In this document: positions 22,519 to 35,130 of the stretch, piece by piece
Position numbering within the stretch: the stretch's first letter is position 1
How the letters are laid out: each line of letters begins with the position of its first letter
Source: Lepidostoma basale
Taxonomy: Eukaryota > Arthropoda > Insecta > Trichoptera > Lepidostomatidae
Assembly (NCBI GenBank): GCA_022606425.2
Contig: JAHDVF020000853.1
Location: 310,001-374,000 of the forward strand
Direction: 5' to 3'
Length of the DNA stretch: 64,000 nucleotides
Translations under genes and position numbers: made by a program
Notes under the pieces: generated by a model
The model's database searches: none
The model's input: the letters and a program-made list of their open reading frames with translations, nothing else
Told to the model about the DNA's origin: nothing

Positions 22519-23734
22519 TATATTATGAATATTATGAATATTATGAATGGTATATTATGAAAATGCTCATTATTTGCAACCCGTGAAATATTCACGGGAG
22601 CGAAAATTTTCTACCCTCTAATGGTTCATTGTACAATCGTTATCACTAATAAGCTTTAACTTTAATGTAAATCTTTTTGTTCTTTTTCGCATTAACAACA
22701 CCAACTTGTTCTCCTTTTGTTTTCTACACTACTCCCATACAGTAATAATCAGAACAAATTTTGGAATAATCGAGAAACGTTTTCGAGCATGCGCATCGTG
22801 TGCATTTCGAATAACTTTTGGAGGAAATCGAAGTATTCCTCTCTCGCTCTCTTGTATTCAAAATATTCTTGTACTTTATTATGACTTTTATGTTATATTA
22901 TGATATGGCGGTCACCTTATGGACAGTTTTATTTGACTTTATATTCTAGTATACGAGTATTTTAGATGAATTGGAAATCATGTCATAGTCAGTAGTACGA
23001 TATGTTATAAGATTTTCTACCAAAATGTAAAGTAATAAAAAAGTACACAAGTTGTAACTATTTAGCAGAGATTCGTAGCGTACTAGCATAACATTATGCT
23101 CAGAGAATTTTGAATGTTCTACCAAGTTATGCGGAAAGCCTTCTATTGCTACTAGTACTATTACAATTAAAAATCAATTTCAAGTAAAACAAATAGAGGA
23201 TCAATTCAATTTTGGCCCTAGAAAGAAATCAAAACGAAGGTGTACGGAGGTGTAGGAAATATGTATATTTTTAAATGAATGAAAATGACGTGACGTGTTA
23301 TTTTTTCAAAGGTTGAACCTTCATCGTGTTTTAAAAATGTTAATTTTTAATATAATTTATTTTCTTTCACAATGAAACGTCCTTCGTTCTCTCGATATGA
23401 ATAAGGGAACTTAATCTATTAAGACATCCCTGGCATGGGGTAGTGAGGCCCAGGACTCGTCTAGAGTACTTATTTTGAAAAAAACTAGTTGGATAACTAC
23501 TTGAAAACGATAAGCTTTCAAATCACCGAAATCTAGATAGGATCTCATACACATACGTATATCTTTCAGATATTAAGATATTTGCTGTGTTATTTATGTT
23601 TTTTTTGTTTATTTTTTTCATTATGTTAATGTTCACACTTGATCTAGGGATATTTTTATTTTAAATTCCTTTGACATAATTTGTGGTGTGACATTATTAC
23701 ATATAATAATAATAAACTTCTGAATATTCTGTTA
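22519..23734. other. Intergenic, nothing recognised
   Basis: This is AT-rich sequence with short direct repeats (TATTATGAA, 22520-22560). No exon is supported. Confidence 0.4.
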
Positions 23735-24120
23735 CCCTGACAAAGCTCCGAAACGAAATCGGTTGGTGTTTATAACGTATAAAGTATTTTATATATAAGT
23801 TATTATTATATTTCTAATTTTAAGTAAAAAAAAATCGTTTTATAAAACGTCGTGGAAATATGCCATAAACAATATTTCTTCTTATTTATTGTTTCCTGAA
23901 CAATGATGTAAAACTCCATATTAAATAATTAATGTGAATGAAAACGTCAGTTTTCTAGAAGTTTTATTATATTTAATGGAAAAGACATGTTTCGGCCTTC
24001 TAAGGTATTATAAAATGTTTTTTTTTGACATTTGATAATGCCTTAGAAGGGCGAAACATGTCGTTCCTATAAAACATAATAAAACTTCTAGAAAACTGAC
24101 GTTTTCATTCGTATTAAATA
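23735..24120. repeat. Family B remnant followed by fold-back family D
   Basis: 23735-23780 is a decayed B unit (ACCCTGACAAAGCTCC, then GAAATCGGTTGGTG). 23893-24120 is a complete D fold-back. Its arms share GAAAACGTCAGTTTTCTAGA, AGTTTTATTAT and GACATGTTTCG with their complements. Each arm has a hammerhead-like unit, with UUGAUAA (right) or a similar sequence in place of CUGAUGA, and a GAAACAUGUC box. Confidence 0.75.
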
Positions 24121-24204
24121 TTTCTTCTATTATTTATACATTCGTTTGTTGTGTACTGTTCTAATTCATCTGTGGTTAAGGAAATCTAATGATTTTACTG
24201 AAAT

Positions 24205-24345
24205 CTCTTGATGGAAGTTCATTATAAACAATAATGAATTAAAACGATGTTAATAATTAGTTCTACTTTTTGCCTTTATTTCGACAGCGACCGGTTTCGC
24301 CAGGCTAGCTGCCATCATGAACCGGTCTATCGATGTGTAAGAAGT
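24205..24345. repeat. Family C hammerhead-like repeat
   Basis: A leader GAAGTTCATTATAAACAATA is shared with 52365 and 62665. It is followed at 24284-24325 (minus strand) by CAUGAUG, a GGCAGC stem and GAAACCGGUC, the family C hammerhead-like pattern. Confidence 0.6.
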
Positions 24346-24799
24346 CAGTTATAAACTTCGTTTTATTCAATAATTATTTCATTGGTGATTGTCGGGATAA
24401 TGGGAAAATATCTAAAACTACATTAAAAAATTATATATATTTTTTAATATAATATTACTTTTATTATAATAAATTCAGATATTAAACATAGTAATAAATT
24501 ACATAATGAATATAAAGAGTGATAAAATTTGTTTAAGCCCATTTTAGAAACAGTTACAAAATCACAACTAACTAAGAATAGTTGCACAATCTAAGCCTTA
24601 AATTCTAAATGGATAGAGAGTCAGTCTTATATAGGACACGATATAGCAATTTTGTTTTGTTATTAGACTCCCTGAAGAAGAAAGTTGTTCACCTAAAACT
24701 ATACTTAAGAAGTGTTGCATCATAGAATCTTTAAGTTTATATCATGAGTTATATGGTGAATTAAATGATGTCATTGAATAAGTTAGCATTGAATGAAAA
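24346..24799. other. AT-rich intergenic, nothing firm
   Basis: CCCTGAAGAAGAAAGTTG at 24669 resembles the family B core region, but no GAAA box follows at the right place. Confidence 0.35.
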
Positions 24800-25400
24800 A
24801 AAAACTTTTTGGAACAATGATGTAAAACTCCATATTAAATAATTAATACGAATTTTATTATATTATATGTGAATTACATGTTTCGCCCGTCTAAGGCATT
24901 TCCAAATGTAGCGAAAAATCAAACGCGCTGTTGTTTATATACACGAGTTAAAGGAGCAGAATACAGTAATTACGGTAATTGACGTGACCCAATACATTGT
25001 TGAAAGCATTTAAGGGATAAATCCCAGAATACAGGAAAGTATTACCTGTAACTAATTAAATATACTAATACAATGTTTATATAGGTAATGACATGCGTTG
25101 ATACCGATTGACTCAATGCAATGCAAAAGAGCAAAATGTTTAGAATCTTCAACACTTTAAATTTTTTTTAATGTAAAATCATTATTACAATTATTTATAT
25201 TGTAAATAATTGTTAAAACATGTTTTTTTCTGAAAAACTTGATTTTGAATACTTTTCTGATTTATATAACGTCATTTATACCGATGTGAATATTGTATTC
25301 AATAACAGCGGGTTTCCTTTTCGCTACATTTGATAATGCCTTAGACAGACGAAACATGTCATTCACATAAAACTTCTTGAAAGAGTATAAATCGTGGTAT
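24800..25400. repeat. Fold-back family D, copy with long loop
   Basis: The left arm (24805-24925: AACAATGATGTAAAACTCCA, then ACATGTTTCGCCCGTCTAAG) is complementary to the right arm (25308-25385: CGCTACATTTGATAATGCCT, then AGACGAAACATGTC). The loop is about 390 bp of AT-rich sequence. Confidence 0.7.
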
Positions 25401-26056
25401 TTTGCATATATACCTAATATTATATTTAACCCTTTTCCAAGCATTTTTTCCCCTCTAAATAGAACTAAACCAACAACATATTGGAAACAGTGCGTAGAAT
25501 GTCCGAACGTGACTACACTTAGTACTTTTTTCTACAGCATCTAAATCACAAATCGCTAATCTTTACGATATAAAAGAACACTAAATTAAAATGAAAAATT
25601 AATTTGAATAAAGAAAATGTTAACATAATGACCGCAATGTCGGGCGATGTGTCTAGGTAAGGTTAAGGCTGCGAAACGAAATAAGCAGACCCACTGAGCT
25701 TTTAAAAAACATGCAACAAACAACATATTCAATTTAGTCTAGGGAGCTTAGAGTGGTACTATCATATGTATATACTCGTATTACGACTGCAGTAAAAATG
25801 CATTTTAATAAGCCTGCGATAATATTGTCTCACTTAAAAAGGAAATTAGATGATTGTTTTTTTATTATTTGAGCCGCCGTTCTGGTCCAGCTGACGAAAT
25901 GGAACTAATTACCTTCTACCATATAAAAATCTTATTTAGGTTTTTGCACGAAAATTGGAATGAATGTGTTTTATGGTAACAGTTCAACACTTTTCAGACA
26001 TTGATTTTAGATTAATAGTACGAAAACAATAGGTGTATTTTTATTGCCATTTAATT
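25401..26056. other. Intergenic, nothing recognised
   Basis: No exon or shared repeat is seen. Confidence 0.4.
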
Positions 26057-26111
26057 AATCCATTCTTTCTGCCTACCCCTTCGGGGAGACGGCGTGATGG
26101 TTAGTTAGTTA
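26057..26111 (+). mobile_element. LINE family R copy 6, 55-bp 3' stub
   Basis: Only the terminal CATTCTTTCTGCCTACCCCT, TCGGGGAGACGGCGTGATGG and GTTAGTTAGTTAG remain. The stub matches the last 55 bp of the longer copies almost perfectly, so it is a recent, extremely 5'-truncated insertion. Confidence 0.85.
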
Positions 26112-26820
26112 GAGTTGTAGTCCGGGATGTGGAAAGGATCTTGGGTACAGCGCAAACATGTTTTCGCTTTCAATTTTGATAAATTGAACATACAGCAACC
26201 ATTTTGTGAATAATACACAAAGACTAGTAATAACCACCATTACATATATTTACATATATAATACTGATATTAATTATACAAACATTGCTATAAAATACGT
26301 ATTATATAACATAATACAATACATATTACAACGCACATTAGATAACAAAAGAAATGAGCATGTCAATAATTGATTGAAAGTCATTTAACCCTTAATAGGA
26401 AAATATTGATATTCTCAATATTTCTATAGACACAGTTTAGTATTACCCACGAAATGTTATAGAAATAAAATGACCATATTTGTCTATACAATGAAAATAT
26501 TAATAATTTAGAAAAAGCACACAAACTGATTATATTTTCTACCATATATTATTGTATTGTGTATATTGAAAAGAGCTTTATTTGGAGTCATATTTCCTAA
26601 TACCCAAACAATTTTTTTTGAAATATATTTGTACAAATTTTCGTTACGATTTTATAAAACGTCAATAACTTTAATTGAAAATAACAATGTATTTTATTAA
26701 ATATATTTCGTACATATCTTATTCGATTAATACCAAACAAAACCAGTCGCTTATATTAAAAACATGTGTTAGTTTAGTATGGTAATTGTTAGGTAAATAG
26801 TAAGCCAAATGTTGCACGTG
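26112..26820. other. AT-rich intergenic, nothing recognised
   Basis: No exon or shared repeat is seen. Confidence 0.4.
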
Positions 26821-28859
26821 AGTGCACTCTGCGGACGAGGAAGTTAGTAGCGGGTAGACGAAGCGGATGAGTTAGCGGTCGAAAGAGAACCTTTAGGATA
26901 ATGCAGGGTTCACTGTTAATGTTGACGTGAGCTCTACCACCCGGGGGTGTCTCTAACTACCAAGCCGGCAGGTCACTGTGCCATCCACTACAGAGATTAA
27001 GCGTAGAATTTGATGACTTGGCACCCCTTATAAACCAAAGATAATTACAATGTAAATTACACATACACTATAGTTAGTAAATTAGATTCACAAAAATACA
27101 TGAGTTAATACAAATAGTTTCGAAAAACCAGTGCATCCCACCACGTGTAGAAAATGTGTTAGCAATAGCAGGCTGCTGGGAGGGAAGTGGAAGAAGTATT
27201 CCAACGGAATAACAGGGTACAGCGATAATGAGCAATGCACCTTGACACCCCGAGGGTTATTCTAGCACTCGCAGTTAGTTCGCGTGTCGCCCATCGCCAA
27301 TAACACATAGCTTCCAATGCATCGCCCTGTCCACCGAGGAGAAGTCAGCAATGGAAAGCAGCAACTGTCGATATATGGTGAAAGGATTGCCTTCCGGATC
27401 GTACAGGGTACTTTTTAAAACTAAAGATACCCAGGCGAACCGAAGGTTACCCTAAAACCATTTCTCCGCTTATCCAACGAAAGGTGCCACCGAATAATAA
27501 TGGTCTATAAGTAATGATCACCAGCTAAGTAATGTTAGTAACAAACATGAGAAAGCCCAAAAACACCAAAAGTCACAAAATACAAACTAATACAAATAAT
27601 TATTGTTACTATATTACGGACATGTTTGAGTGAGTAGCGATGTGAAGAAGCTTCGGTAGCAAGATCAGGTTCTCCGGCTGATTATTGTTAGTGTAGGAAT
27701 CTCCTTCGGAATTGTACAGGGAGCGATATAACAAGCACGTTACCCGTGCAACCCAAAAGAAACTCCTTACACAACGGAGCTTTCCGTAAGCGAGAACCAT
27801 GGCCAACCATCACCCCCAGTGTTAATAAGACCATCGAGCAGTTAAAATACACACGTTTTAACAGGCACTAAGCTAACTTCGTGTTCACGTGCACACTTGG
27901 AAACAAAATATTATAGTGTAATCGTTGCAGTTACATGAAATGTTCTTTGATACGTGTGATCAAGGGGAACCGCGATGTTAGCTTAGTTAACAGTACGAAA
28001 TAATATTAAACAACGCACCGCGGAAAGATGTCAGCTGAAGGATGCATGGATCAAGAATGGATCCTTGTGTACCTACAGGGCCCAGTTTTATTAATTAAAG
28101 GGACCTGTCGGACAAAGACCTGTTCCTAATATGCGAGATTTATCCACAGGTTGAAATACAAAAATATTACAAACTTCACAAGCGACGCATCATCGTTAGG
28201 ATTGTTGAATAATTCATGGATCATGTATTGTTGTCCTATCTCACAAAGATAAGTGATTCTGCAGATCAAATGCAATATCCACGATCTATGAATACACAAT
28301 ATTATTAATAAACAGCGCTTCGTTGAAAGTTGCCAGCCGAAGAGTGCATAGATCAAGAATGGATCCTTGTGTACCTACAGGGCCCAGTACTAATTATAAA
28401 AGGGACCTGTCGGACAAAGACCGACTCCTAAAATGCTGAGCTAACCCACAGGTTCAAAATATTATCAGTTAGCAATGCAAGAATGCATGGAACATTCTTC
28501 TTATATTGCAGAGAAGATCAGTCAGTGCTGGGTTAGTAATCGTGGGCTGTTGATCAAGTGGTGGAAGAGTTACCCCCAGGTATCTACAGGGTATACTTAT
28601 AAAAATACGTATACACCTGTGATCCTTGGGCGACCCTAACACCATTCTTCAGTCAGTTGCCGCTGATGAACCGCCATTTAGAACACCACATTCGAATGGC
28701 GACATCGTACCTCAAATGTACAGTTTATATAGTTTATATGGGATACACATTACATTAATCTTTTCAATATTACATTAACCAATCCACAATTTAATATTGA
28801 TCTTAATCTATATTACAAATAAACACTATCTTATACGAGTCAGGTGGAGAATTATACTG

Positions 28860-28977
28860 TATTTATTTTCAGCGACTGGTTTATCGGACAAGTTATCATC
28901 GATGGACTGTTAGTTGGGTCAACTCAAGATGAGGTGCCATCAGTAATATCAGGTCAGGTCAAGTCAAGTCAAGTCAG
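28860..28977 (-). repeat. Family C hammerhead-like remnant and a short GTCAA microsatellite
   Basis: On the minus strand 28871-28915 reads CGAUGAUAACUUGUCCGAUA followed by AACCAGUCGCUG, a decayed family C unit (GAUAAAC for GAAAC). Tandem GTCAA-type repeats follow at 28950-28977. Confidence 0.45.
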
Positions 28978-30235
28978 GGGTGGTTCGTAGAAAGGCGACA
29001 AGTCCTGGGAGGGGAGACACTACAAGTGCAAGGAAAGACAATCACTCCTCTTAGGTACTGACGTGGAATGGAGAGCGCTAACTGCATTTGCAGAACGGGT
29101 TATGTCCGAGAAAGACGATCTCGAAAGGCAGAGGAAGAATTCGAGACAACTGATCTGACGGATTAAACAACAAATAGATGCTCATAGCGTAAATATTTCA
29201 TTACGGGTACCATGAGCATAGGAGCCTGAGGAGGGGTTTTAGTGGCTGTCTTTTTGAAGATTTCCCCTCCTCAAAACAAAAAAAAAGTAAAGTCAGGACA
29301 GGCAAGACTGCCGCGCAGAAGTAAATCTGTAGGGCCTACAGAATTCAGTACTAAAAGATACGATTTAGTCGGGTTAATGGCGGCACTGAAAGTGTAAGGT
29401 TAATAAGTATCATGCGCAAAAATATATTATATATAATTAGCAAACCATCACCACATTCGCAGTCCACATATCTTAATATTACTGTTAAATAAAACATTAT
29501 TATATTTTTAAACATAAGCCTTCACCATTTTTCAATTAAGTATAGTTACAGAGAATATAAGCAACTTAAAGAGATATTTTGATATCCGACAAGACATTTC
29601 ATTACGAAGTAATCTGCCAGCTGCTGGACAGTACCAGGAATACCCTTCTTCCACCGTGCAAGCTTGCGATGAAGATGATGAATTTTGCAGAAAGGTCAAG
29701 TGCAGTGAAGCCATCGGAGTTAGGTTGCAGGATTGTTGAATGTATAGTGATAGGATCGTAACCGGACTATACAGGGTACATTTTAAAACATTATACCCTT
29801 ATAGACCAGGCCCAGCCCTAACACTAACGAACAGCCGCCAACGGGTGAGCGTCGTCATCCAGCTAAGCCTTCCGAGATTAATATGTACATTGGGTTAGTA
29901 ATGTCGCGGATAGCATGCAACTGGTAGTGTTATCTATACATGGTTAACGCACAAATTAGTTATTACAGAGTTATCCAGTAAGGTTAGTTATCAGTTAATA
30001 CACTTCACGGTTAGTTATCAGTTAATACACATTCTACAATTAGTTATTAGTTAATTAATAAAACAATACACCTAACAATATTAACACTTACAAGAGTTAA
30101 CTTTATACAAAACATTTAAACGCACAAGATCCAGAAAGGCCAGCGTGTCAAGAATTTTGTGGAAAGTAAAAATGAAATAAAGTGAACCAAATCTCAATCG
30201 AAAATTAACACAGCAAGTTACTTGGCCCTCCCAAA

Positions 30236-30325
30236 ATCAAGAAACCCCGGCATTTCAAGGAATTTGTGGAACATCGTAATCAAGAAACCCCGGCATTTCA
30301 AGGAAGTTGTGGAACATCGTAAAGT
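30236..30325 (+). repeat. Two tandem 46-bp copies inside the hairpin array
   Basis: AATCAAGAAACCCCGGCATT, TCAAGGAA and TTGTGGAACATCGTA occur twice in direct succession with one base difference (T/G). A single related copy (CCGGCATGTCAGCG) appears near 30979. This is a recent local duplication. Confidence 0.8.
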
Positions 30326-31150
30326 TGTATTGAAGTTGTTTGTGAATGTATAGTGAAAAGAATCAAACCCGGACCATACAGGGTACATTTTAAAACATTA
30401 TACCCTGACAGACCGAGCCTAATCTTAACACTATTTGTCAATCGCCAACGAAGAGCTCCCTCCAGGTGCGTAGTCATACAGCAATAAATATCAAAGAGGC
30501 CAGCTTGGCCCGCGCAAAATCCGACATGTCATGGAGTTTGCCAAGTATAAAGTTGCTTGAAGTAGTGTGAAAGTATAGTGAAACGAGTGTGCGTTCGGCT
30601 ATACAGGGTACATTTAAAAACATTGTACCCTGACAGACCAAACCCAATCGTAACACTAAATGTCCGTCGCCAACGAACAGTCGCCAGGAGATCAATATAT
30701 TAATGCAGCGAGGGATAACAAATAGGACCCACACAAACACATGAAAACCAGTTCGTCAAATATAATGTTGATCGAAGTAAGTGTGAAAGTATAGTGAAAC
30801 GAATAAGCTCGGACTATACAGGGTACATTTAAAAACACTGTACACTGATAGACCAAGCCTAATCATAACACTAAATGTCCATCGCCAACGAGCAGCAGCC
30901 AACAGGTGCGTACTCATACACCGAGATACGAGTAGGTATAACAAAGAGGACTTCTTGGCTCCGCATAAATCCATAAAAACCGGCATGTCAGCGAAATTGT
31001 AAAATATGCAGTCGATTGAAGTAGTGTGAAAATAAAGTGAAAAGACTAAACCTGGACTATACAGGGTACACTTTTAAAACATTATACCCTGATAGACCAA
31101 GCCTAATCCTAACACTTATTATCCATCGCCAACAGATGCGTGGTCATACA

Positions 31151-33184
31151 GCAAAGCCTTTCAGAAGTAATATGTACATCGAGTATTATTATTAATAACA
31201 TCGCGCATGCAACTGATGGTGTGATAAACATATGATAGTGGCACAATATGGTTATTGCGTTACATTTTTCATTTTAGTTCTGAGATATGAGGAGATTAGA
31301 TTTAGAATGAAGAAAAAATAGTAAGCCTTTTAAAAAAATAATTATCTTAAGGACGGCACCCTTGGAGTAGAGAGCGGACTCTCGGACCGCACAAGCCATT
31401 GATTAAATCCGCAGTGGGTCAGAGTCTGCTCAGTACTGGAAAGGTTTACAAATGCACTGATAAACACTGAACTGAACTGAATCACAAACATGTTGAGAGA
31501 TTATGGGCAGTAAAAGACCCCGCCCGAATCTGAAGAGTACAGCAAAAAAATATTTAAACCCCAAGATTCTAATGTCAACACTTTCTCAAGTTTACGAGTG
31601 AAATAATCCAAGTCTGCCATATAAACAATCATAACAGAGGATTGCACAGCTTACGAATGAGTGTAGTGGATGAAACCGCGTTGTTATTGAGATCTAGTGC
31701 ACCGAAGTAAGCAATCTCGAAGATGACATAATATTGTCCGTATATGTACAGGAAAATAATGTGAAGGTTTTTTTTTTAAATAAAAAATACAAATATGATT
31801 GTAATATGCGACACATTAGGAGTTTTAAGCTTAAATCTTCACAAGTGCCTGCTTTCGTTGCTTAATAGCGTACACATGCAACCCACATTACAAGGTGAAT
31901 GGTGAAGTAGAGCAGTCGCAGGATGATGAATGGCAGCTGACGAAGTTGCAAGCGCAGCACCACAGGGTAGCACGTACCCTGATCACTGCGCGTGTCACCC
32001 CGACAACCTTATTACACGGAGCCTTAGATCAGATGTCCCGTCCCGAAGCAATTTCATATTTTGCATGTTTTAAAATTTAAACTTTTTTCCTTTATCTAAA
32101 ACACTAAAATCTTAAGATTATTCAAATTGTATTAAAGATTTCAAAGTGAAATATTAACAACGCTTAGTTGGGGTGGTCTATACTTGTAAAGCTATTGAAA
32201 ATTGGAAATAGATTTAATGTTAATTTATGAATGATGATACTCGTATACTTCAATATAATCAGGCTATAACGAAAGACGAGCAATAAACTTTATTAACTTA
32301 AAGGAGTGCGCAGTGAACATTAATTGAATATAATTTATAGTCATATCGAGTTGAAATAAAAACACTCTGTAGACTAGCATGTTTGACTTGAACAGAGTTG
32401 AATGCGCAGAATATGCACAGAATAGAACTATCACATACGATTTTAAATAATTTTATTTATAGAAGACGATACAAGGGATTAGCCCAGGTCCGTTTGGGTT
32501 TTGACTGATCGTTGACCGCGACTGACTTCTACGACATACTACGTTCGACCAAGTAAACATCCAGTATACAGGCCAAAAGATCCCCGATTGTTTTTGATTT
32601 GAAACAGCGTACATTTTTTGCGGTAATATTTGTTCGTCGACGTATTTACATACTTTGCATGATTCTTAAACATTTATTTACAATGACTGTGAATGACACG
32701 TGTTAGTCGGGTGAAATGTGAAGGAACTCCCGCAGGAAGACGATCCACAATAGACAAAGTTACACACGAGGTTCGGGCCACTTAGTGAACGCTTCCCGCT
32801 TTACATACTAATCAAGCACGTGCTTCGTAGAGAAGCTCGGCAACACTCACCAGACTTACACTACAGAAGGCAGATAATTACAATAGTTAGGCAATTAAGA
32901 TACTTTGTATTAGATTATTTTCTGGTTGCGGTTCACATGTACAAATATGTTTTTAATATATTTTACATTATTGAATGAGCTTATACAAGGCTTCACTTCA
33001 GTTGCCAAAGTTTTCAATTCTCTATATTTAAAATACATTGAAAATGTAAACAGTCATTGATTCCTTACTTTCTACATTTATAGTGTTGTTCCTGCTTCAA
33101 CTTTCTTACTTTTATGTTGCTAACTAAGGTTTTTCAAAAGCTAAGTTTTCGTATTTCATAACGATTTTGTCTTTTGGTGTAACG
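31151..33184. other. Intergenic, nothing firm
   Basis: GC-richer patches at 31340-31460 and 31890-32050 carry no recognised domain. A 61-residue frame at 31895 is judged chance. Confidence 0.4.
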
Positions 33185-33209
33185 GTGTGTGTGTGTGTGT
33201 GTGTGTATT
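33185..33209. repeat. GT microsatellite
   Basis: An uninterrupted (GT)n run of about 11 units. Confidence 0.95.
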
Positions 33210-33455
33210 ATGTGTCCGTGGGCTATATATAGAATATTCCGGATTTGCCTTACAGCTGAGGGAACCATGGAAAACCTCAAGCGGAATATTTAAATTAAAG
33301 CAGCCGAGCTCATATTCACCAAGTGCAAAAAATATATGCAACTGTAAGAGTATAGTGAGATCTCTGCCTCTGAACATTATCTAATTTAATAGAACAACAA
33401 ACTACGCAGTTGGATTCACTAACAAAAAGGCGATATTTTGTACCATAGTCTACAA

Positions 33456-33774
33456 GCCTAGGTTCTCAAAGTGGGCGATAACGCCCCCTTGTGGGCGTTC
33501 GAAACTTTCAGGGGGGCTGTAGACGACCCAGAAAAAATAGAGAACGTGGGCAAAAATATAGTCTAAAAAGTAAAAAAAAGGCGCTATTCATTTCTTCCTT
33601 TTCTTCGTTCGGTATTCTACCATTGTCGTTTTCAGATACATAAAAGATTTAATAATATTTTAAAATTTAACTATGTGTTTCTAAATATTTGGAATAAATT
33701 TTATGGGAGGGGGGCGTTGAACGTTTGTTTTTCTTGTAAAGGGGCGGTGGCCCAGAAAAGATTGGTAACCTATG
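33456..33774. mobile_element. Non-autonomous hAT-like MITE with 8-bp target duplication
   Basis: The ends read CCTAGGTTCTCAAAGTGGGC (left) and, on the complement, CATAGGTTACCAATC (right), a hAT-like short imperfect terminal repeat. The flanks GTCTACAA (33448-33455) and GTCTACAG (33775-33782) agree at 7 of 8 positions, as expected for a hAT target duplication. The interior is non-coding, with GGGCG-rich subterminal parts. Confidence 0.75.
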
Positions 33775-33837
33775 GTCTACAGTGAGGCTTATCTCGCAAC
33801 TCCTTTTCCAGGATCGCAAGTTACTTTAGAGAAAATT

Positions 33838-34620
33838 AAAAAAAAAAATGGCGGTTTTACAACGCCTTAATAACAAATATATTGCTATGGTTGCTGAAGG
33901 TAAGGAGGAACTGCAGGAGGCCTTAGCAACTTTGCAAGGCATTCTTCAAGATAGCTACAACATGAAGATAAATAAAGACAAAACAAAGCTGCTGACTGTA
34001 GTGATGTCAGGAGTTCCACTAAAGAACACCAAGGAGTTTGTCTACCTCGGGAGCAAAATAATATGGGAAGGTCGGTTGAAGAGTGAGGTCGACAGCCGTA
34101 TACATCGGGCTAGGCTTGCATTTAAAAAAAGGTCGAAAATAATATAATCAAATAATATAGACCTAAAACTGAGAATACTCCTCATCAAGACCTATGTATG
34201 GAGTATCTTGATGTACGGCTGCGCGACATGGTGCCTATCCGAAAGAGATAAGCGGAGACTGGAGGCTTTTGAGATGTGGTCCTATAGAAGACTTTTAGGA
34301 ATTTCCTGGAGAGACCACATCACGAATAAGGAAGTTCTTCAAGGAATCGAAGGAGGAAGGCACCTGCCCAGGACCTTGTCCGAAAGGCGTGCAAGATGAA
34401 TTGGCCATGTAATACGCCAAGAAGGTCTCTTGCATGCCATAATGGAGGGTATGACCGAGGGGACAAACTCTAGAGGACGCCCACGCCGAGAGTACCTGGA
34501 GGACCTGTTGGTGGACGTGCGCTGCTCATCATATGCAGATTTCAAAAGAGCCGCACAAGACAGGGAAGAATGGAAGAGAAGAATAGAAGAAATTGCTGCA
34601 AACCAATCCCAGGATTGAAA
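33838..34620 (+). pseudogene. Non-LTR retrotransposon, RT C-terminal half
   Basis: The first frame gives 'NMKINKDKTKLLTVV' and 'FVYLGSKIIWEGRLKSEV', then 'RIHRARLAFKKR', the classic RT thumb region of RTE-like retrotransposons. After two stop codons the next frame gives 'LLIKTYVWSILMYGCATW' and 'FEMWSYRRLLGISWRDHI'. The last frame gives 'IGHVIRQEGLLHAIMEG', 'RGRPRREYLEDL' and 'REEWKRRIEEIAANQSQD' with a stop at 34618. The palm with YADD is missing (5' truncation), and the stops near 34145 and 34399 make it a pseudogene. Confidence 0.88.
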
Positions 34621-34994
34621 CTTTCTAATTCTAATTAATAACAATAACGATGTCCCGAATTATTGTTCTCTTTGATCGAAACGAATTTTCTGCTGCGTTC
34701 CGCAAAACAGTTTTTATGTAATTATAATATGGAAGACCATTCCAGCGGCGAGCCAACACCAGAAATGTTTTTTAGAGATGAACACTCATCAAAAATCATA
34801 ATCCCAGTAACTTATTTTAACCCTGGTTGTGCGACTGGCTTCATTTGCAGTAAAAAAAATCGGTCATTACATTTACAGCTCAGACGGATAGTCCCAGTTT
34901 TACGCACAATTTAGTAGTAAGGAACTGAAGTAAAAAGGTTTATAAAATACCTTCAAATATGGTATGCGAGGCAAATGTAGTCTGCCGTTTATAT
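34621..34994. other. Intergenic, nothing firm
   Basis: An ATG at 34731 opens 61 codons (MEDHSSGEPTPEMFFRDEHS and on) without a recognised domain. It could be an exon fragment, but no partner exon or clear donor supports it. Confidence 0.25.
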
Positions 34995-35130
34995 AATTTA
35001 TTGATCTACTATGTAAAACTCCATATTAAATAATTAATACGAATGAAAACGTCCGTTTTATAGAAGTTTTATTCCCATAAACAATAATAAAACTTCTAGG
35101 AAATAGATGTTTTCATTCGAATAAATTAGT
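34995..35130. repeat. Fold-back family D, centre-deleted copy
   Basis: ACGAATGAAAACGTCCGTTT, TATAGAAGTTTTATT and the complement ATAATAAAACTTCTAGGAAA, ATGTTTTCATTCG are separated by only about 10 bp. The hammerhead-like centre is lost. Confidence 0.75.

Larger units (their letters stand above)
26821..31150. repeat. Array of about 12 diverged structured units with a conserved stem-loop
   Basis: Hairpins start near 26903, 27212, 27403, 27716, 28075, 28377, 28586, 29771, 30378, 30603, 30818 and 31061. The last four are 215-243 bp apart. Each begins ACAGGG (one CAGGG) and closes with a complementary arm: GTAC with GTACCCTG, CCC with GGGACCTGT, TATAC with GTATACACCTGT. The loop is AT-rich. An outer stem pairs a YYGG motif 5-8 nt upstream with CCRA/CCAAG downstream, clearest at 27394 (CCTTC, bulge, GG with CCGAAGG). 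A CCTAAYNCTAACACT block and ATCGCCAACGA follow in the later units. Array units diverge widely in sequence but keep the fold. I see no ORF or TE protein in it. It could be a structured non-coding RNA family, a structured satellite, or the non-coding part of an unknown mobile element. Confidence 0.65.

Noticed and set aside
26821..31150. CRISPR array or tandem tRNA cluster as an explanation of the hairpin array
   Set aside because: Units are 200-plus bp, highly diverged, without identical short repeats, cas genes, A/B boxes or cloverleaf folds.
33185..33209. GT run as Z-DNA regulatory element
   Set aside because: A single ordinary microsatellite with no gene nearby; nothing supports a function.
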